Source: Pseudomonadota bacterium (GTDB lineage Bacteria; Pseudomonadota; Gammaproteobacteria; Steroidobacterales; Steroidobacteraceae). Taken from it: a stretch of DNA of 64,000 nt. Positions within the stretch are counted from its first letter, which is position 1; every line of letters begins with the position of its first letter. Positions 22,830 to 31,864 of the stretch are shown here, one piece after another. The translations under genes were made by a program, and so were the position numbers. Under the pieces are notes generated by a model. That model saw only the letters and a list, made by a program, of their open reading frames with translations. It was not told the origin of the DNA and did no database searches. Location of the stretch: positions 1-64,000 of the forward strand of contig JAKCDC010000013.1 in NCBI GenBank assembly GCA_021838635.1, read 5' to 3'.

Positions 22830-23969
22830 TCAGTGTGCGGCGGCGGCCAGGTCGATGGCGGTCCACGCCATCGCGAGCGCCCCCTCGGCGAGCGCCTGAT
22901 CGGCGTCGGGGCTGACGCAATGAGCGGCAAACTCCGGCTGGTGATTGACCGCCGGCAGAGAATTGATGCCGATCATCGGATGAATGGATGGGACGGCGAG
23001 CGAGACATTACCCATATCGGTCGATGCCGTCGGCCGGTGCTCCCACACCTCGGGGTTCGGGAACGAACGCCCGATCTGCTCCGCGTTGCGCCGATACAGC
23101 TCGGCCATGCGCGCGTCGTGGCGCATCTGCGCATACGGCTTGGTGCCGCCGACGAACTGCACACTGGCGCCGGTGGCGAGCGCACCGGCCTCGAAACAGC
23201 GGTGCACCCGTTCGCGCAGCTCGGCCAGCTGCTCGAGCGTTTCGGCGCGGATGATGTAGCGAGCCGAGGTGCGCGCCGGCACGACGTTCGGCGCATCGCC
23301 GCCGTGCGTGACGATGCCGTGAATACGATCGGTGTCGCGGATGTGTTGGCGCAACAGCCCGATGGCGGTCTGCGCCACGGTCAGCGCGTCGGCGGCATTG
23401 ATGCCGAGCTCGGGGAATGCCGAGGCATGGGACGCCTTGCCGGTGCAGTGGACGTCGAACATCGAGGCGGCGATGATCTTCGCGCGGCACATGTCGATCG
23501 GCGCCGGGTGCACCATCATCGCCGCGTCGATTCCGGCAAACGCGCCACGCTCGAGCAGGAGGATCTTGCCGCCGGCATCGCCGACCTCCTCGGCGGGCGT
23601 GCCGATCACACTCACCGTGAGGCCAATCTCATCTGCAACCTGCGCCGCGGCGATGGCGGCCCCGAGTGCAGCGGCGGCGATGATGTTGTGCCCGCAGGCG
23701 TGTCCGATGGCCGGCAGACTGTCGTACTCGGCACAGAACGCCACGTGCAACGGACCGGCGCCGGCGCGCGCCCGAAAGGCGGTGGGCAAATCGCAAATGC
23801 CCTTCTCGACCGCGAAGCCGGCCTCACTCAGGCGCTCGCACAGCCAGGTGCTCGCCTTCTCTTCCTCGAAGCCGAGTTCCGGATGCGCATGGATGCGGTG
23901 ACTGAGTGCGATCAAATCGCTGCGCACGGATGCGAGACGCTCGCGCGCCCCGGTTTTGGCATTGATCAT
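22830..23969 (-). CDS. M20-family amidohydrolase
   Basis: A 379-residue metallohydrolase: RIHAHPELGFEEEKASTWLCERL, VAFCAEYDSLPAIGHACGHNIIAAAALGAA (metal-binding His and Asp), GTPAEEVGDAGGKILLLERGAF (catalytic Glu-Glu pair), HCTGKASHASAFPELGINAADAL (dimerisation domain) and STDMGNVSLAVPSIHPM. This is the group of N-acyl-amino-acid and aminobenzoyl-glutamate hydrolases. It probably cleaves an amide of an acylated or aminoacylated compound; the exact substrate is not evident. It is convergent with the adaptor gene and not obviously in an operon. Confidence 0.9.
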   Translation of the reverse strand: MINAKTGARERLASVRSDLIALSHRIHAHPELGFEEEKASTWLCERLSEAGFAVEKGICDLPTAFRARAGAGPLHVAFCAEYDSLPAIGHACGHNIIAAAALGAAIAAAQVADEIGLTVSVIGTPAEEVGDAGGKILLLERGAFAGIDAAMMVHPAPIDMCRAKIIAASMFDVHCTGKASHASAFPELGINAADALTVAQTAIGLLRQHIRDTDRIHGIVTHGGDAPNVVPARTSARYIIRAETLEQLAELRERVHRCFEAGALATGASVQFVGGTKPYAQMRHDARMAELYRRNAEQIGRSFPNPEVWEHRPTASTDMGNVSLAVPSIHPMIGINSLPAVNHQPEFAAHCVSPDADQALAEGALAMAWTAIDLAAAAH

Positions 23970-24034
23970 CGCGGTCCCCCGTCGATGCTGGCGCGCAGCA
24001 GCATAGCACCGCGCGCAGCGGCACAGTGAACCCC

Positions 24035-24472
24035 TCAGTGCTCGTGCCGCGCCTGACAGCCGAGCAGGCGCGCAAGCGCCGCGAGCTGCTCGGCTACAGC
24101 CGGTAGCAGATCATCGAGCGTGACGATGCCGAGCAGCACACCGGCCGGATCGACCACCGGCGCGCGCCGTACGCCGCGCCGACGCATCAGCTCGATCGCG
24201 TCGGTGAGTTCGCTCGACTCGCGCAGCGTCAGCAGATCGACGCTCATGACCTCCCCAACGGTCAACGTAAACACGTCTGCCCGCTGCGTGATCTCGGCGC
24301 GCATGACGTCCCGGTCGGTGACGATGCCGAGCGGCCGAGCCGAGGCTCCAGGCCGGTCGACCACAATCACCGCACCCACATGATGGCGATGCATTTCGCG
24401 CACCGCATCGAGCACCGGTTCCTCGGCCGTAACCGGGTGGACATCGCGACTGCACAGATCACCGATCCGCAT
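24035..24472 (-). CDS. CBS-pair protein
   Basis: A 145-residue protein consisting of two CBS domains: IGDLCSRDVHPVTAEEPVLDAVREMHRHHVGAVIVVD...GIVTDRDVM and VGEVMSVDLLTLRESSELTDAIELMRRRGVRRAPVVDPAGVLLGIVTLDDLL. CBS pairs bind adenine nucleotides and act as energy sensors. No catalytic domain is attached, so it probably regulates another protein. The gene is divergent from a second CBS-pair gene 118 bases away; the two share the same architecture and are likely paralogues under a common control region. Confidence 0.9.
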   Translation of the reverse strand: MRIGDLCSRDVHPVTAEEPVLDAVREMHRHHVGAVIVVDRPGASARPLGIVTDRDVMRAEITQRADVFTLTVGEVMSVDLLTLRESSELTDAIELMRRRGVRRAPVVDPAGVLLGIVTLDDLLPAVAEQLAALARLLGCQARHEH

Positions 24473-24590
24473 GGGCGCACCTCCCGCACGGCCGACTCTG
24501 GCACCGCCGTGCCCCCCGGACCATCAGCACTCATACGCATGGCACCGCGCCCGGCGCCATGCGTCAATCACCCCAAGGAGGTGCTCCGCC

Positions 24591-25031
24591 GTGAACACCG
24601 GACAGATCGCGAGCATACCGGCCGTGACGGTGCCTGTTGGAGCCTCGCTCGAACAGGCCGGCGAACTCATGCTGCGCTGGCACACCGGCGCGGTGGTGGT
24701 CACGGAGAATCTCGGCGGACACCTCCGTGTCGCCGGCATGCTCACCGACCGCGATGTCGTGCGTGCGCGCCTGAAGCACTCCGGCGCACTCTCAACGCTG
24801 AGTGTCGCGGACGTGATGACGGTGCAACCGCTGGTGCTGGAGGCGAACGTCGGCATCGACAATGCGCTGCGCAACCTGCAGGCCCGCGAGGTGCGCCGCG
24901 CACCGGTGGTCGATCGTGACGGCGCGCTGCTCGGGGTGGTCTCGACGGACGATGTGCTGCGGGTCATTGCCGCGCAGCTCGGCGGGCTGGCGCAGCTGGC
25001 CAGTCGGCACAGTTACCCCGCAACGTCCTGA
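24591..25031 (+). CDS. CBS-pair protein, divergent paralogue
   Basis: A 146-residue protein with two CBS domains: IPAVTVPVGASLEQAGELMLRWHTGAVVVTE...AGMLTDRDVVRARL and VADVMTVQPLVLEANVGIDNALRNLQAREVRRAPVVDRDGALLGVVSTDDVLRVIAAQLGGL. The GTG at 24591 was chosen because a full-length Shine-Dalgarno AAGGAGGTG (24575-24583) sits seven bases before it; the upstream extension has no homology. Role as for the paralogue: probable nucleotide-sensing regulator. High expression is suggested by the perfect ribosome-binding site. Confidence 0.9.
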   Translation: MNTGQIASIPAVTVPVGASLEQAGELMLRWHTGAVVVTENLGGHLRVAGMLTDRDVVRARLKHSGALSTLSVADVMTVQPLVLEANVGIDNALRNLQAREVRRAPVVDRDGALLGVVSTDDVLRVIAAQLGGLAQLASRHSYPATS

Positions 25032-25070
25032 GCGCCGGAGACGCCGCCGGGTTCATCTTTCGTTCAAATA

Positions 25071-25080
25071 CAAACGTTTG
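25071..25080. promoter_or_regulatory. CAAACGTTTG palindrome (LacI/PurR-like core)
   Basis: A perfect 10-bp palindrome with the AAACGTTT centre typical of LacI/PurR-family operators, 40 bases after the CBS gene and 200 bases before the LOV-GGDEF-EAL gene. No such regulator is in the window, so its use is uncertain. Nothing else is seen in 25032-25280. Confidence 0.3.
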
Positions 25081-25280
25081 CACCCAAGCGAGAGAGTGGC
25101 TCGTCAAGAACTCCCCACGGCGCGCATACGTTGCTCCCGGCATCCCTGCCGGTCCGCGCTCGGTATCGTACCGTTATCAGATGCCGTGGCACCCGCTGCG
25201 CGCAGCGGACAACAACCGGAGGGTTTCATGCGGCGAGCAGGCGCGCGGAAAATGGTCCCGCCGGTACACACGGCCCGTAC

Positions 25281-28200
25281 ATGAGCACCGAGCGCGGGAC
25301 ACAGCCGGCGAGCGAACTGAGCGGCGAAGCGGTGCTGGCGACGCTCGATGCGACCCCGGCGCAGCCGTGGCTGCACGGGCTGCTCGCGGCGCTGCCGATG
25401 GCCGCCGCCATCACCGATGAGGCGCTGTGTCTGCTCGCAGTCAATCCGGCGTTCTGCGCCGTGCTCGAGCGCAGCGCCCACGCGCTGCTGGGCGTGCGCG
25501 CCGGAGCACTGCTCAGTCTGGAGGCCTGGGAGCGCGATTTCGAGCTGCGTCATCTGCCGCTCGAACCCGGCCGCAGCCGCTCGGCACCCGCGCACGCACG
25601 CCGCCTGGATGGCACGACCGCCGAGCTGACCGTGACGCTCGCGGGACTGGACGCGCCGAGCGAGCGTCCACTGCACTTGATGACGCTGCAGTTGCAGGGC
25701 ACGCCACCGTCGGCGCCCGAGGAGATGCCCGCTTCGATCGAGAGCGAAGTCCCGATCCTCTGCCGACCCTTGCTCGATGCCAGCGGACGGCCGGTGCCGA
25801 TCCTGGCGCTGCAGTCCGGACTGTTGCGCGGCGCCGATGTGCGCCGGCAAATCGAGCGGGTGGCGACCGTGATGCGCCGCGAACAGCGAACGGGAGTGAA
25901 CCGCACCTACATCGTGCCGGTACCGTTCAGCGTTTTCGCCGAACGTGAGCACTCGATGGCGTTTCTGGCCGCGTGCCGCGCGCTGCCCGACACGCTGCGC
26001 CAGAGCCTGATGCTCATGCTCGATGCGCTGCCGCCGAACCTGGCGCACGCCCCCCTCGCCGCGGCACTCGAGGCCCTGCGTCCCTTCGCCGGCCAGCTCG
26101 CGCTCGCCCTGGATACGCCCGATGCGCTGCCGGAGTCGCTCGCGGACCTCGGCATCGCGATGCTCGCTCTGCCCGCTGAGCGCCTCGCCGACGGCTATCG
26201 CTCCGACCCGCAGCGTCTCGCGGCACTGGCGCCGCGGCTGCGCGCGCACGGCATTGCGCTGCTGAGCGCCCACTGCACAACGCAGGCCGATGCGCAGTTC
26301 GCCCTGCGCCTGCAGGTCGATTACCTGTGCTGCACCGCAGAGCTGCGCGAGTTACCGCGCTCACGCCTGTTTGCCCTCTCGGGCGTCGACGGACCCGCCG
26401 GGCGCTTCCCGCTGCTGCCGCACACCGCGATCATCGAGGCCACCGACAGCGGCATTGTATATATCGACGCGACGCATCCCGAGCAGCCCATCGTGCGCGT
26501 CAACCCGGCCTTCCTCACCATGACCGGTTACGCCGAACACGAGGTGCTGGGGCGCAACTGCCGTTTCCTGCAAGGTCCGGACACCTCCCGCGAGGCCGTA
26601 GCGCAGATCAGCGCAGCGATCCGGCGCGGCGAACCGGTCCGTTGCGAGCTGCTGAACTACCGCAAGGACGGCTCGAAGTTCTGGAACCAGCTGCTGATCT
26701 CCCCGGTACGCGACCACGCCGGACGCGTCATCGCCTTCGCCGGGATGTTGACCGACGTCACCGCCCGACACGAAGCGCTGGCCGCCCAGGATCACTTCGC
26801 ACAGATGCTCGAGGGCATCAGCGATACGCTGCCGGGTTTCCTCTACCAGATCAGCCAGCCCGCCGAAGGCGAGTCGCACTTCACCTATCTGGGCCATTCC
26901 GCCGCGACGCTGCTCGGGTTGAACGCCGAGGAGGCGCTCACGCCGCGGGAGTTCTTCGCCCTGACGCTGCCGGAGGATCGAGCCCGTCTCGGGCAGCGCT
27001 GGCGTGAGGCCACCGCGACACTGAGCAGTTTGGATCTGGAGTTCGCGATCGAACGTCCCGACGGCCAGCGCCGCTGGCTGCGCTCGCGTGTGCGCCCGAT
27101 CCGCCGCGCCGACGGACAGATCCTCTGGAACGGGGTGACCTTGGATGTGACGCCGGAGAAACTCGCCAAGGATGAGCTGACGTACCTGCGCGATCACGAC
27201 CCGCTGACGCGCCTGCCCAACGCGAAGAAATTTCACGGCGAACTCGCCGCGTACCTCGCCGCGGCGCGCGCCGGCGCTCAGCGCGCCACGCTCTACATGG
27301 TCGATTTCGTGCGCTTTCACGAGATCAACGACACCTACGGGATGTCCACCGGGGACCAGATCCTCACTCTGATCGCCGGACGGCTGCAGGAGGCCTTCCC
27401 CGCCGCGAGCCGCTTCTACCGCCTGCAGGCCGACCAGTTCGCCGTCCTCGGCAGCGCGGCGCACTCCGAGGAGTGCGCCCGGCAGATCGCAGCGGCGGCC
27501 GCGCCGATCCTCTCCGCCCCGTTCAGTCTGCCCGGCGGTGCGATCAACCTGCCGGCGCGCATCGGCCTGTACATCGACGCCGGCGATGCCGCCCAGGAGG
27601 ACAGCGTCGAGAGTGCGTTGGAGTTCGCGCAGCGCGCGGACATCGCGCTGCACGCCGCCAAGCGCACCGCCCGGCCCGGCATCAGCCTGTACAGCACCGA
27701 CATCGACGACCGGTTGCGCACCAACGTGATCGTCAAGCAATCGCTGCGCAGTGCGATCGAGCACCAGGAATTCGAGCTGCATTACCAGCCGATCGTGCAA
27801 ATCAAGACCGGCCGGATCCTCGGCGCCGAGGCGCTGGTGCGCTGGAACCATCCGCTGCTCGGCATGCAAAGACCCGACAGCTTCATCCCGATCGCCGAGG
27901 AGTCCGGTCTCATCGGACCGCTAGGCGCGTGGATCCTGCGCGATGCGCTGCGCGCCGCGGCCCGATGCCGCTTGTCACAGCAGCCCCCGCCGCGGATCGC
28001 GGTCAACGTCTCAGGCGTACAGATCTCCGATCCGGAATTTCTCGCCACCGTCGAGTCGGCGCTCGCCGAGACGGGTGTCGACCCACGCATGCTTGAGCTC
28101 GAGCTGACTGAGACCTTCCTCATCGAGCACAGCACGGAGACCTCGCACACGCTCGCCGCGCTGCGCAGGCTCGGAATCCGTATCGCGATCGATGACTTCG

Positions 28201-28523
28201 GCGCCGGCTACTCCTCGTTCCATTACCTGCGGCATCTGCCGGTCGACAAACTCAAAGTCGACCGCAGCTTCATCCGCCACCTGCAACCGGCCGCCGACGG
28301 CGACGTTTCGATTCTCAAGGCGATGGTGGCGATGGCCCGCAGCCTCGACGTCGAGCTGGTGATCGAAGGGGTCGAGACGCCCTATCAGCGCGACGTGCTC
28401 GCCGGCATCGGCTTCGAAATCGCCCAAGGCTATTACTTCGGCCGCCCGGTACCTCTGCCGGAGTTGATGCGCCAGCTCGCCCGACCGAACGCGCTCGACG
28501 GCACGAGCGCAGCGGAGCGCTGA
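25281..28523 (+). CDS. LOV-PAS-GGDEF-EAL signalling protein
   Basis: A 1080-residue soluble protein. In order: a PAS-like segment (20-115); a region at about 150-345 resembling a degenerate EAL fold; a LOV/PAS domain (375-495) with GRNCRFLQGPD, whose Cys427 is the flavin-adduct cysteine, and NYRKDGSKFWN; a second PAS (505-630); a GGDEF domain with LQADQF instead of GGDEF, hence probably not a cyclase; and an EAL domain with EALVRW, NVSG, ELTETF, IDDFGAGYSSF, KVDRSFI, IEGVET and QGYYFGRP, all expected for an active c-di-GMP phosphodiesterase. At residue 490 the LOV glutamine is Leu. A blue-light-controlled phosphodiesterase is likely. The ATG at 25281 has only a weak ribosome-binding site. Confidence 0.88.
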   Translation: MSTERGTQPASELSGEAVLATLDATPAQPWLHGLLAALPMAAAITDEALCLLAVNPAFCAVLERSAHALLGVRAGALLSLEAWERDFELRHLPLEPGRSRSAPAHARRLDGTTAELTVTLAGLDAPSERPLHLMTLQLQGTPPSAPEEMPASIESEVPILCRPLLDASGRPVPILALQSGLLRGADVRRQIERVATVMRREQRTGVNRTYIVPVPFSVFAEREHSMAFLAACRALPDTLRQSLMLMLDALPPNLAHAPLAAALEALRPFAGQLALALDTPDALPESLADLGIAMLALPAERLADGYRSDPQRLAALAPRLRAHGIALLSAHCTTQADAQFALRLQVDYLCCTAELRELPRSRLFALSGVDGPAGRFPLLPHTAIIEATDSGIVYIDATHPEQPIVRVNPAFLTMTGYAEHEVLGRNCRFLQGPDTSREAVAQISAAIRRGEPVRCELLNYRKDGSKFWNQLLISPVRDHAGRVIAFAGMLTDVTARHEALAAQDHFAQMLEGISDTLPGFLYQISQPAEGESHFTYLGHSAATLLGLNAEEALTPREFFALTLPEDRARLGQRWREATATLSSLDLEFAIERPDGQRRWLRSRVRPIRRADGQILWNGVTLDVTPEKLAKDELTYLRDHDPLTRLPNAKKFHGELAAYLAAARAGAQRATLYMVDFVRFHEINDTYGMSTGDQILTLIAGRLQEAFPAASRFYRLQADQFAVLGSAAHSEECARQIAAAAAPILSAPFSLPGGAINLPARIGLYIDAGDAAQEDSVESALEFAQRADIALHAAKRTARPGISLYSTDIDDRLRTNVIVKQSLRSAIEHQEFELHYQPIVQIKTGRILGAEALVRWNHPLLGMQRPDSFIPIAEESGLIGPLGAWILRDALRAAARCRLSQQPPPRIAVNVSGVQISDPEFLATVESALAETGVDPRMLELELTETFLIEHSTETSHTLAALRRLGIRIAIDDFGAGYSSFHYLRHLPVDKLKVDRSFIRHLQPAADGDVSILKAMVAMARSLDVELVIEGVETPYQRDVLAGIGFEIAQGYYFGRPVPLPELMRQLARPNALDGTSAAER

Positions 28524-28609
28524 AGGCCGTCGAAGGTGTTGCGTTGACCGCCGTCGACGCGCGCGCTAAAGTGGGTTGAACATAATGACAAACGGCGTCG
28601 CACAGGCCC

Positions 28610-30682
28610 TTGGACCGCGCCAAACCTACACGACTCGAACGCGGCGCGGCCCGGCGGACGGCCCCTAAGCGCGCGCCACGAACCGGCGCGCAGAACACCA
28701 CCTGGGTACTCACGGCCATCAACCATGCGCATCGAGCCGTGATGCGCGCCTCCTGCGAGGAGGACCTGTATCAATCGGTCTGCGAGGCCCTGACCGACCA
28801 GACACGCTTCGCGCTCGCGACCATCGGTGTCGCGCAGAACGATGCGGAGCGCACGATTCGAGTCGTGGCCGCCGCCGGTACGGCGCGCGGGTATCTCGAC
28901 GGGTTAACGATGCGCTGGGACGACACCCCGCTCGGGCAGGGGCCGGCCGGCTGCGCGCTGCGTACCGGGGAGGTTCAGTTCAACGACGATCTGAACGCCG
29001 ACACACGCTTCACTCCCTGGCGCGAACGGGCCCTCGCCTTCGGACTGCGCTCCTCGTTCGTTCTGCCCGTGCGACTGCCCGGTGGGGCCGTGGCGGTATT
29101 GCTCAGTGTCTACTCCGAGCAAAAGTCGGCAGTGAATGCCGAGCAGCTCGAGCAGTTCCGCCTGCTCGGGGATGATCTGGGCGTGTGTCTGGAGGTGCTG
29201 CGCAGCCGCGCGGCGCTGCAGGCCGCCTGGGAGCACCGTGAGCGGCAGGACCAAGAGCTCGCCGTCCTGCATCGGGCCTTCGAGAACAGCGTCGCCGCAG
29301 TCGTCGTGACCGATAGCCAGAACCGCATCGCCGCAATCAATCCGGCGTTCGAAACGCTGTTCGGCTACCGCGGCGAGCACCTGCTGGGACGCGACCCGTC
29401 GCTGCTCGCCTCCGGCCGACACGGCGCGGAGTATTTCCGCGCGATGTGGAGCGAACTCGGCGCCCTCGGGCGCTGGTCCGGCGAGATCGTCAACCGCGGC
29501 TGCGACGGCTGCGAAATCGTCTGCTGGCTCAACATCACCGCCGTGCTCGACGCCCAGCAGCGCGTGACGCACTACATCGGCAGCTTCCGCGACGTCACCG
29601 AGCAGATCCACTCCATGGAGGCGCTGATCCGCGAGCAGCGCTTCGCCAACGCCATCATGGAGAGCATGCCCGGCATCGTTTACTTCTACAACCGCGCCGG
29701 ACAGTTTCGCCGCTGGAACCGCAACTTTCTGGAGGTCAGCGGCTACAGCGCGCAGGAGATCGAGCGCATGCATCCGCTTGATTTCTTCGACGCCGGGCAC
29801 CAGCCGCTGCTGAAGGAGCGGATCGAGACCGTATTCGAGCGCGGCGAGGAATCGGTCGAGGCGCCGTTTCGGACCAAGTCGGGGCGGACCCTACCGTACC
29901 TGTTCACCGGCCGCCGCCTGCACTATTCGGGAGAAGACTTCCTGATCGGCGTCGGCATCGACATCAGCCAGCGCAAGGCCGCAGAGGAGGCGCTCGATGC
30001 ACAGCTCGCGCGTCTGCAGAGCCTCTCGCGCCAGGTGCTCGAGATCCAGGAAGCCGAGCGTACCGCCCTCGGCCGGGAGCTGCACGACTCGGTCGCGCAG
30101 GACATCGGCGCTGTCAGCCTGAACCTCACCATCGTGCGCAGCCTGCTCGGGGTGCCGCTCGAAGCATCGGTGGCGCAGCGCTTGGACGACTCGGAGATGC
30201 TGCTCGGGGATGCCGCGCAGCGGCTGCGCGATGTGATGGTGGAGCTGCGCCCGCCGGGCCTCGATGAGTTCGGTCTGCTCGCCGCCCTCGGCGAGCACGC
30301 GCAACGGGTGGGTCGCCGCGCCGGCTTCACGGTGACGATGCACGGCGCGGAGCCACGACCGCCCCTCAGCCCCACCGTTGCGATCGCGCTGTTTCGGATC
30401 GCGCAGGAGGCGCTCAACAATACTGTCAAACACGCCAGGGCAAGGCACGTCGAGATCCAGTTGCGGACCGCAGAGGACACCGTACGTCTGACGGTCCGCG
30501 ACGATGGGATCGGCTTCGATTGCGCGGCGCGCGCGGCGCGTGGCGATGGCGGCATGGGCATGCTCACCATGGCCGAGCGGGCCGAGTCGATCGGCGCACA
30601 CTGCGGGGTCGAATCCGCCCCCGGGGCCGGCACGCACGTGTCGATCACGCTGCCCTGGCCCCCCCCGGCCGGCGCGAGGTGA
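28610..30682 (+). CDS. Histidine kinase, GAF-PAS-PAS-HisKA_3-HATPase (NarX-like output)
   Basis: About 690 residues: GAF domain (about 32-190: AINHAHRAVMRASCEEDLYQSVC ... TPLGQGPAGCALRTGEVQFNDD), PAS (about 220-340: AFENSVAAVVVTDSQNRIAAINPAFETLFGY), PAS (about 350-460), then HisKA_3 with the phosphoacceptor His492 in LGRELHDSVAQDIGAVSLNL, and an HATPase with ALNNTVKHARARHVEI and DDGIGFD. No membrane segments, so it senses a cytoplasmic signal. It is followed four bases later by a NarL-type regulator. The only in-frame start before the GAF domain is TTG at 28610, without a strong Shine-Dalgarno; the true start is uncertain. Confidence 0.88.
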   Translation: MDRAKPTRLERGAARRTAPKRAPRTGAQNTTWVLTAINHAHRAVMRASCEEDLYQSVCEALTDQTRFALATIGVAQNDAERTIRVVAAAGTARGYLDGLTMRWDDTPLGQGPAGCALRTGEVQFNDDLNADTRFTPWRERALAFGLRSSFVLPVRLPGGAVAVLLSVYSEQKSAVNAEQLEQFRLLGDDLGVCLEVLRSRAALQAAWEHRERQDQELAVLHRAFENSVAAVVVTDSQNRIAAINPAFETLFGYRGEHLLGRDPSLLASGRHGAEYFRAMWSELGALGRWSGEIVNRGCDGCEIVCWLNITAVLDAQQRVTHYIGSFRDVTEQIHSMEALIREQRFANAIMESMPGIVYFYNRAGQFRRWNRNFLEVSGYSAQEIERMHPLDFFDAGHQPLLKERIETVFERGEESVEAPFRTKSGRTLPYLFTGRRLHYSGEDFLIGVGIDISQRKAAEEALDAQLARLQSLSRQVLEIQEAERTALGRELHDSVAQDIGAVSLNLTIVRSLLGVPLEASVAQRLDDSEMLLGDAAQRLRDVMVELRPPGLDEFGLLAALGEHAQRVGRRAGFTVTMHGAEPRPPLSPTVAIALFRIAQEALNNTVKHARARHVEIQLRTAEDTVRLTVRDDGIGFDCAARAARGDGGMGMLTMAERAESIGAHCGVESAPGAGTHVSITLPWPPPAGAR

Positions 30683-30686
30683 ACCG

Positions 30687-31337
30687 ATGGTATCGAGCCG
30701 CATCCGGGTGTTCATCGCCGACGATCACGCGCTGGTGCGCGACGGGATCGTGGCCATTCTCCAGGCCGCCGCAGACATCGAAGTCGTGGGCACCGCCGCC
30801 AATGGCCGTCTCGCGCTCGAGCAGATCGTCGCGCTCACCCCCGATGTGGCCATTCTCGATCTGTCGATGCCGGAACTCGACGGCATCAGCCTGACGCGGC
30901 AGATCCTCGCCGCACGCCCCAAGACCGCGATCGTGATCCTCTCGATGCACTCCTCGGCGCAGCATGTGTTCCAGGCCCTGGAGGCCGGTGCGCGCAGCTA
31001 CCTGCTGAAGGAGAGCGCCGGGCGGGAGATCGCCGAGACGGTGCGCGCGGTGCACCTCGGTCGGCGCCACCTCGGCGGGCGGATCGCGGAGATCGTCGCC
31101 GAGGGCATCAGCAACCGCCGCAGCACGAGCCCCATCGAGAGCCTGAGCAACCGCGAGCGTGAGATCCTGAAACTCGTCGCCGATGGCCTCTCGAGCGCCG
31201 AGATCGGCCGCCGGCTGAGCCTCTCCCCGAAGACCGTCGACACCTACCGTAGCCGCCTGATGCAGAAGCTGCAGATCACCGATCTGGCCGGACTCATCAA
31301 ATTCGCCATCCTGCACGGGCTGACGCCCCTGCAATAG
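30687..31337 (+). CDS. NarL/FixJ-family response regulator
   Basis: A 216-residue regulator with a receiver domain (IRVFIADDHALVRDGIVAIL; phospho-acceptor Asp58 in VAILDLSMPELDG; Lys in YLLKESAG) and a C-terminal LuxR HTH (SLSNREREILKLVADGLSSAEIGRRLSLSPKTVDTYRSRLMQKLQI). GAGG lies seven bases before the ATG, overlapping the kinase stop region, so the pair is one transcription unit and almost certainly cognate. Its target genes are not evident from the window. Confidence 0.93.
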   Translation: MVSSRIRVFIADDHALVRDGIVAILQAAADIEVVGTAANGRLALEQIVALTPDVAILDLSMPELDGISLTRQILAARPKTAIVILSMHSSAQHVFQALEAGARSYLLKESAGREIAETVRAVHLGRRHLGGRIAEIVAEGISNRRSTSPIESLSNREREILKLVADGLSSAEIGRRLSLSPKTVDTYRSRLMQKLQITDLAGLIKFAILHGLTPLQ

Positions 31338-31378
31338 ACCCCGGATCGAGAATTCCCTACAGACCCGCCCCAGGCGGC

Positions 31379-31864
31379 ATGTTGGAGTGCGTGCTGATGA
31401 AGCGATCGAGCCCTTTGTCCATGACAATGTCCCCCACGGAGGGTCCAGATACGGACGGTTCCCCGGCGATCCGGATCCTGATCGTGGAAGATCACGTCCC
31501 CACCGGCAAGGCCATCGCGGCGCTACTGCACGGGACGCTCGGCCGCAGCACGCCGGCCGGGCGCAGCATGACGGTCGCCACGGTGCGCGACGCGGAGAGT
31601 GCATTGGAATCGGTGCGCGACGCTCCGCCGGACGTGGTCGTGATGGACATCTCCCTGCCCGGCATGAACGGCATCGAGGCGACGCGCCGACTACGCGACA
31701 TCGCCCCGGCAGTACCGGTCATCATCCACTCGCGCAACGACACGAATGTCTACCGGGCCATGGCCGCCGAAGCGGGCGTCCGTGCGTTCGTCAGCAAGCA
31801 GGACACCGCCAGCGAGTTGCCCGTCTGGATTCGCAGCGTCCTCGAGGAGGCCGCCGCCGGTTAA
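31379..31864 (+). CDS. Stand-alone receiver-domain protein
   Basis: A receiver domain without output domain: IRILIVEDHVPTGKAIAALLHG, a slightly long insert (TLGRSTPAGRSMTVATVRDAESAL), PDVVVMDISLPGMNGIEATRRL with the phospho-acceptor Asp, VIIHSRNDTNVYRAMAAEAGVRAFVSKQD with the conserved Lys. ATGs at 31379, 31397, 31421 and 31427 are all in frame and none has a strong ribosome-binding site. It follows the kinase and regulator by 41 bases on the same strand and may be a phosphate sink, a second target of the kinase or a c-di-GMP pathway connector. Confidence 0.8.
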   Translation: MLECVLMKRSSPLSMTMSPTEGPDTDGSPAIRILIVEDHVPTGKAIAALLHGTLGRSTPAGRSMTVATVRDAESALESVRDAPPDVVVMDISLPGMNGIEATRRLRDIAPAVPVIIHSRNDTNVYRAMAAEAGVRAFVSKQDTASELPVWIRSVLEEAAAG

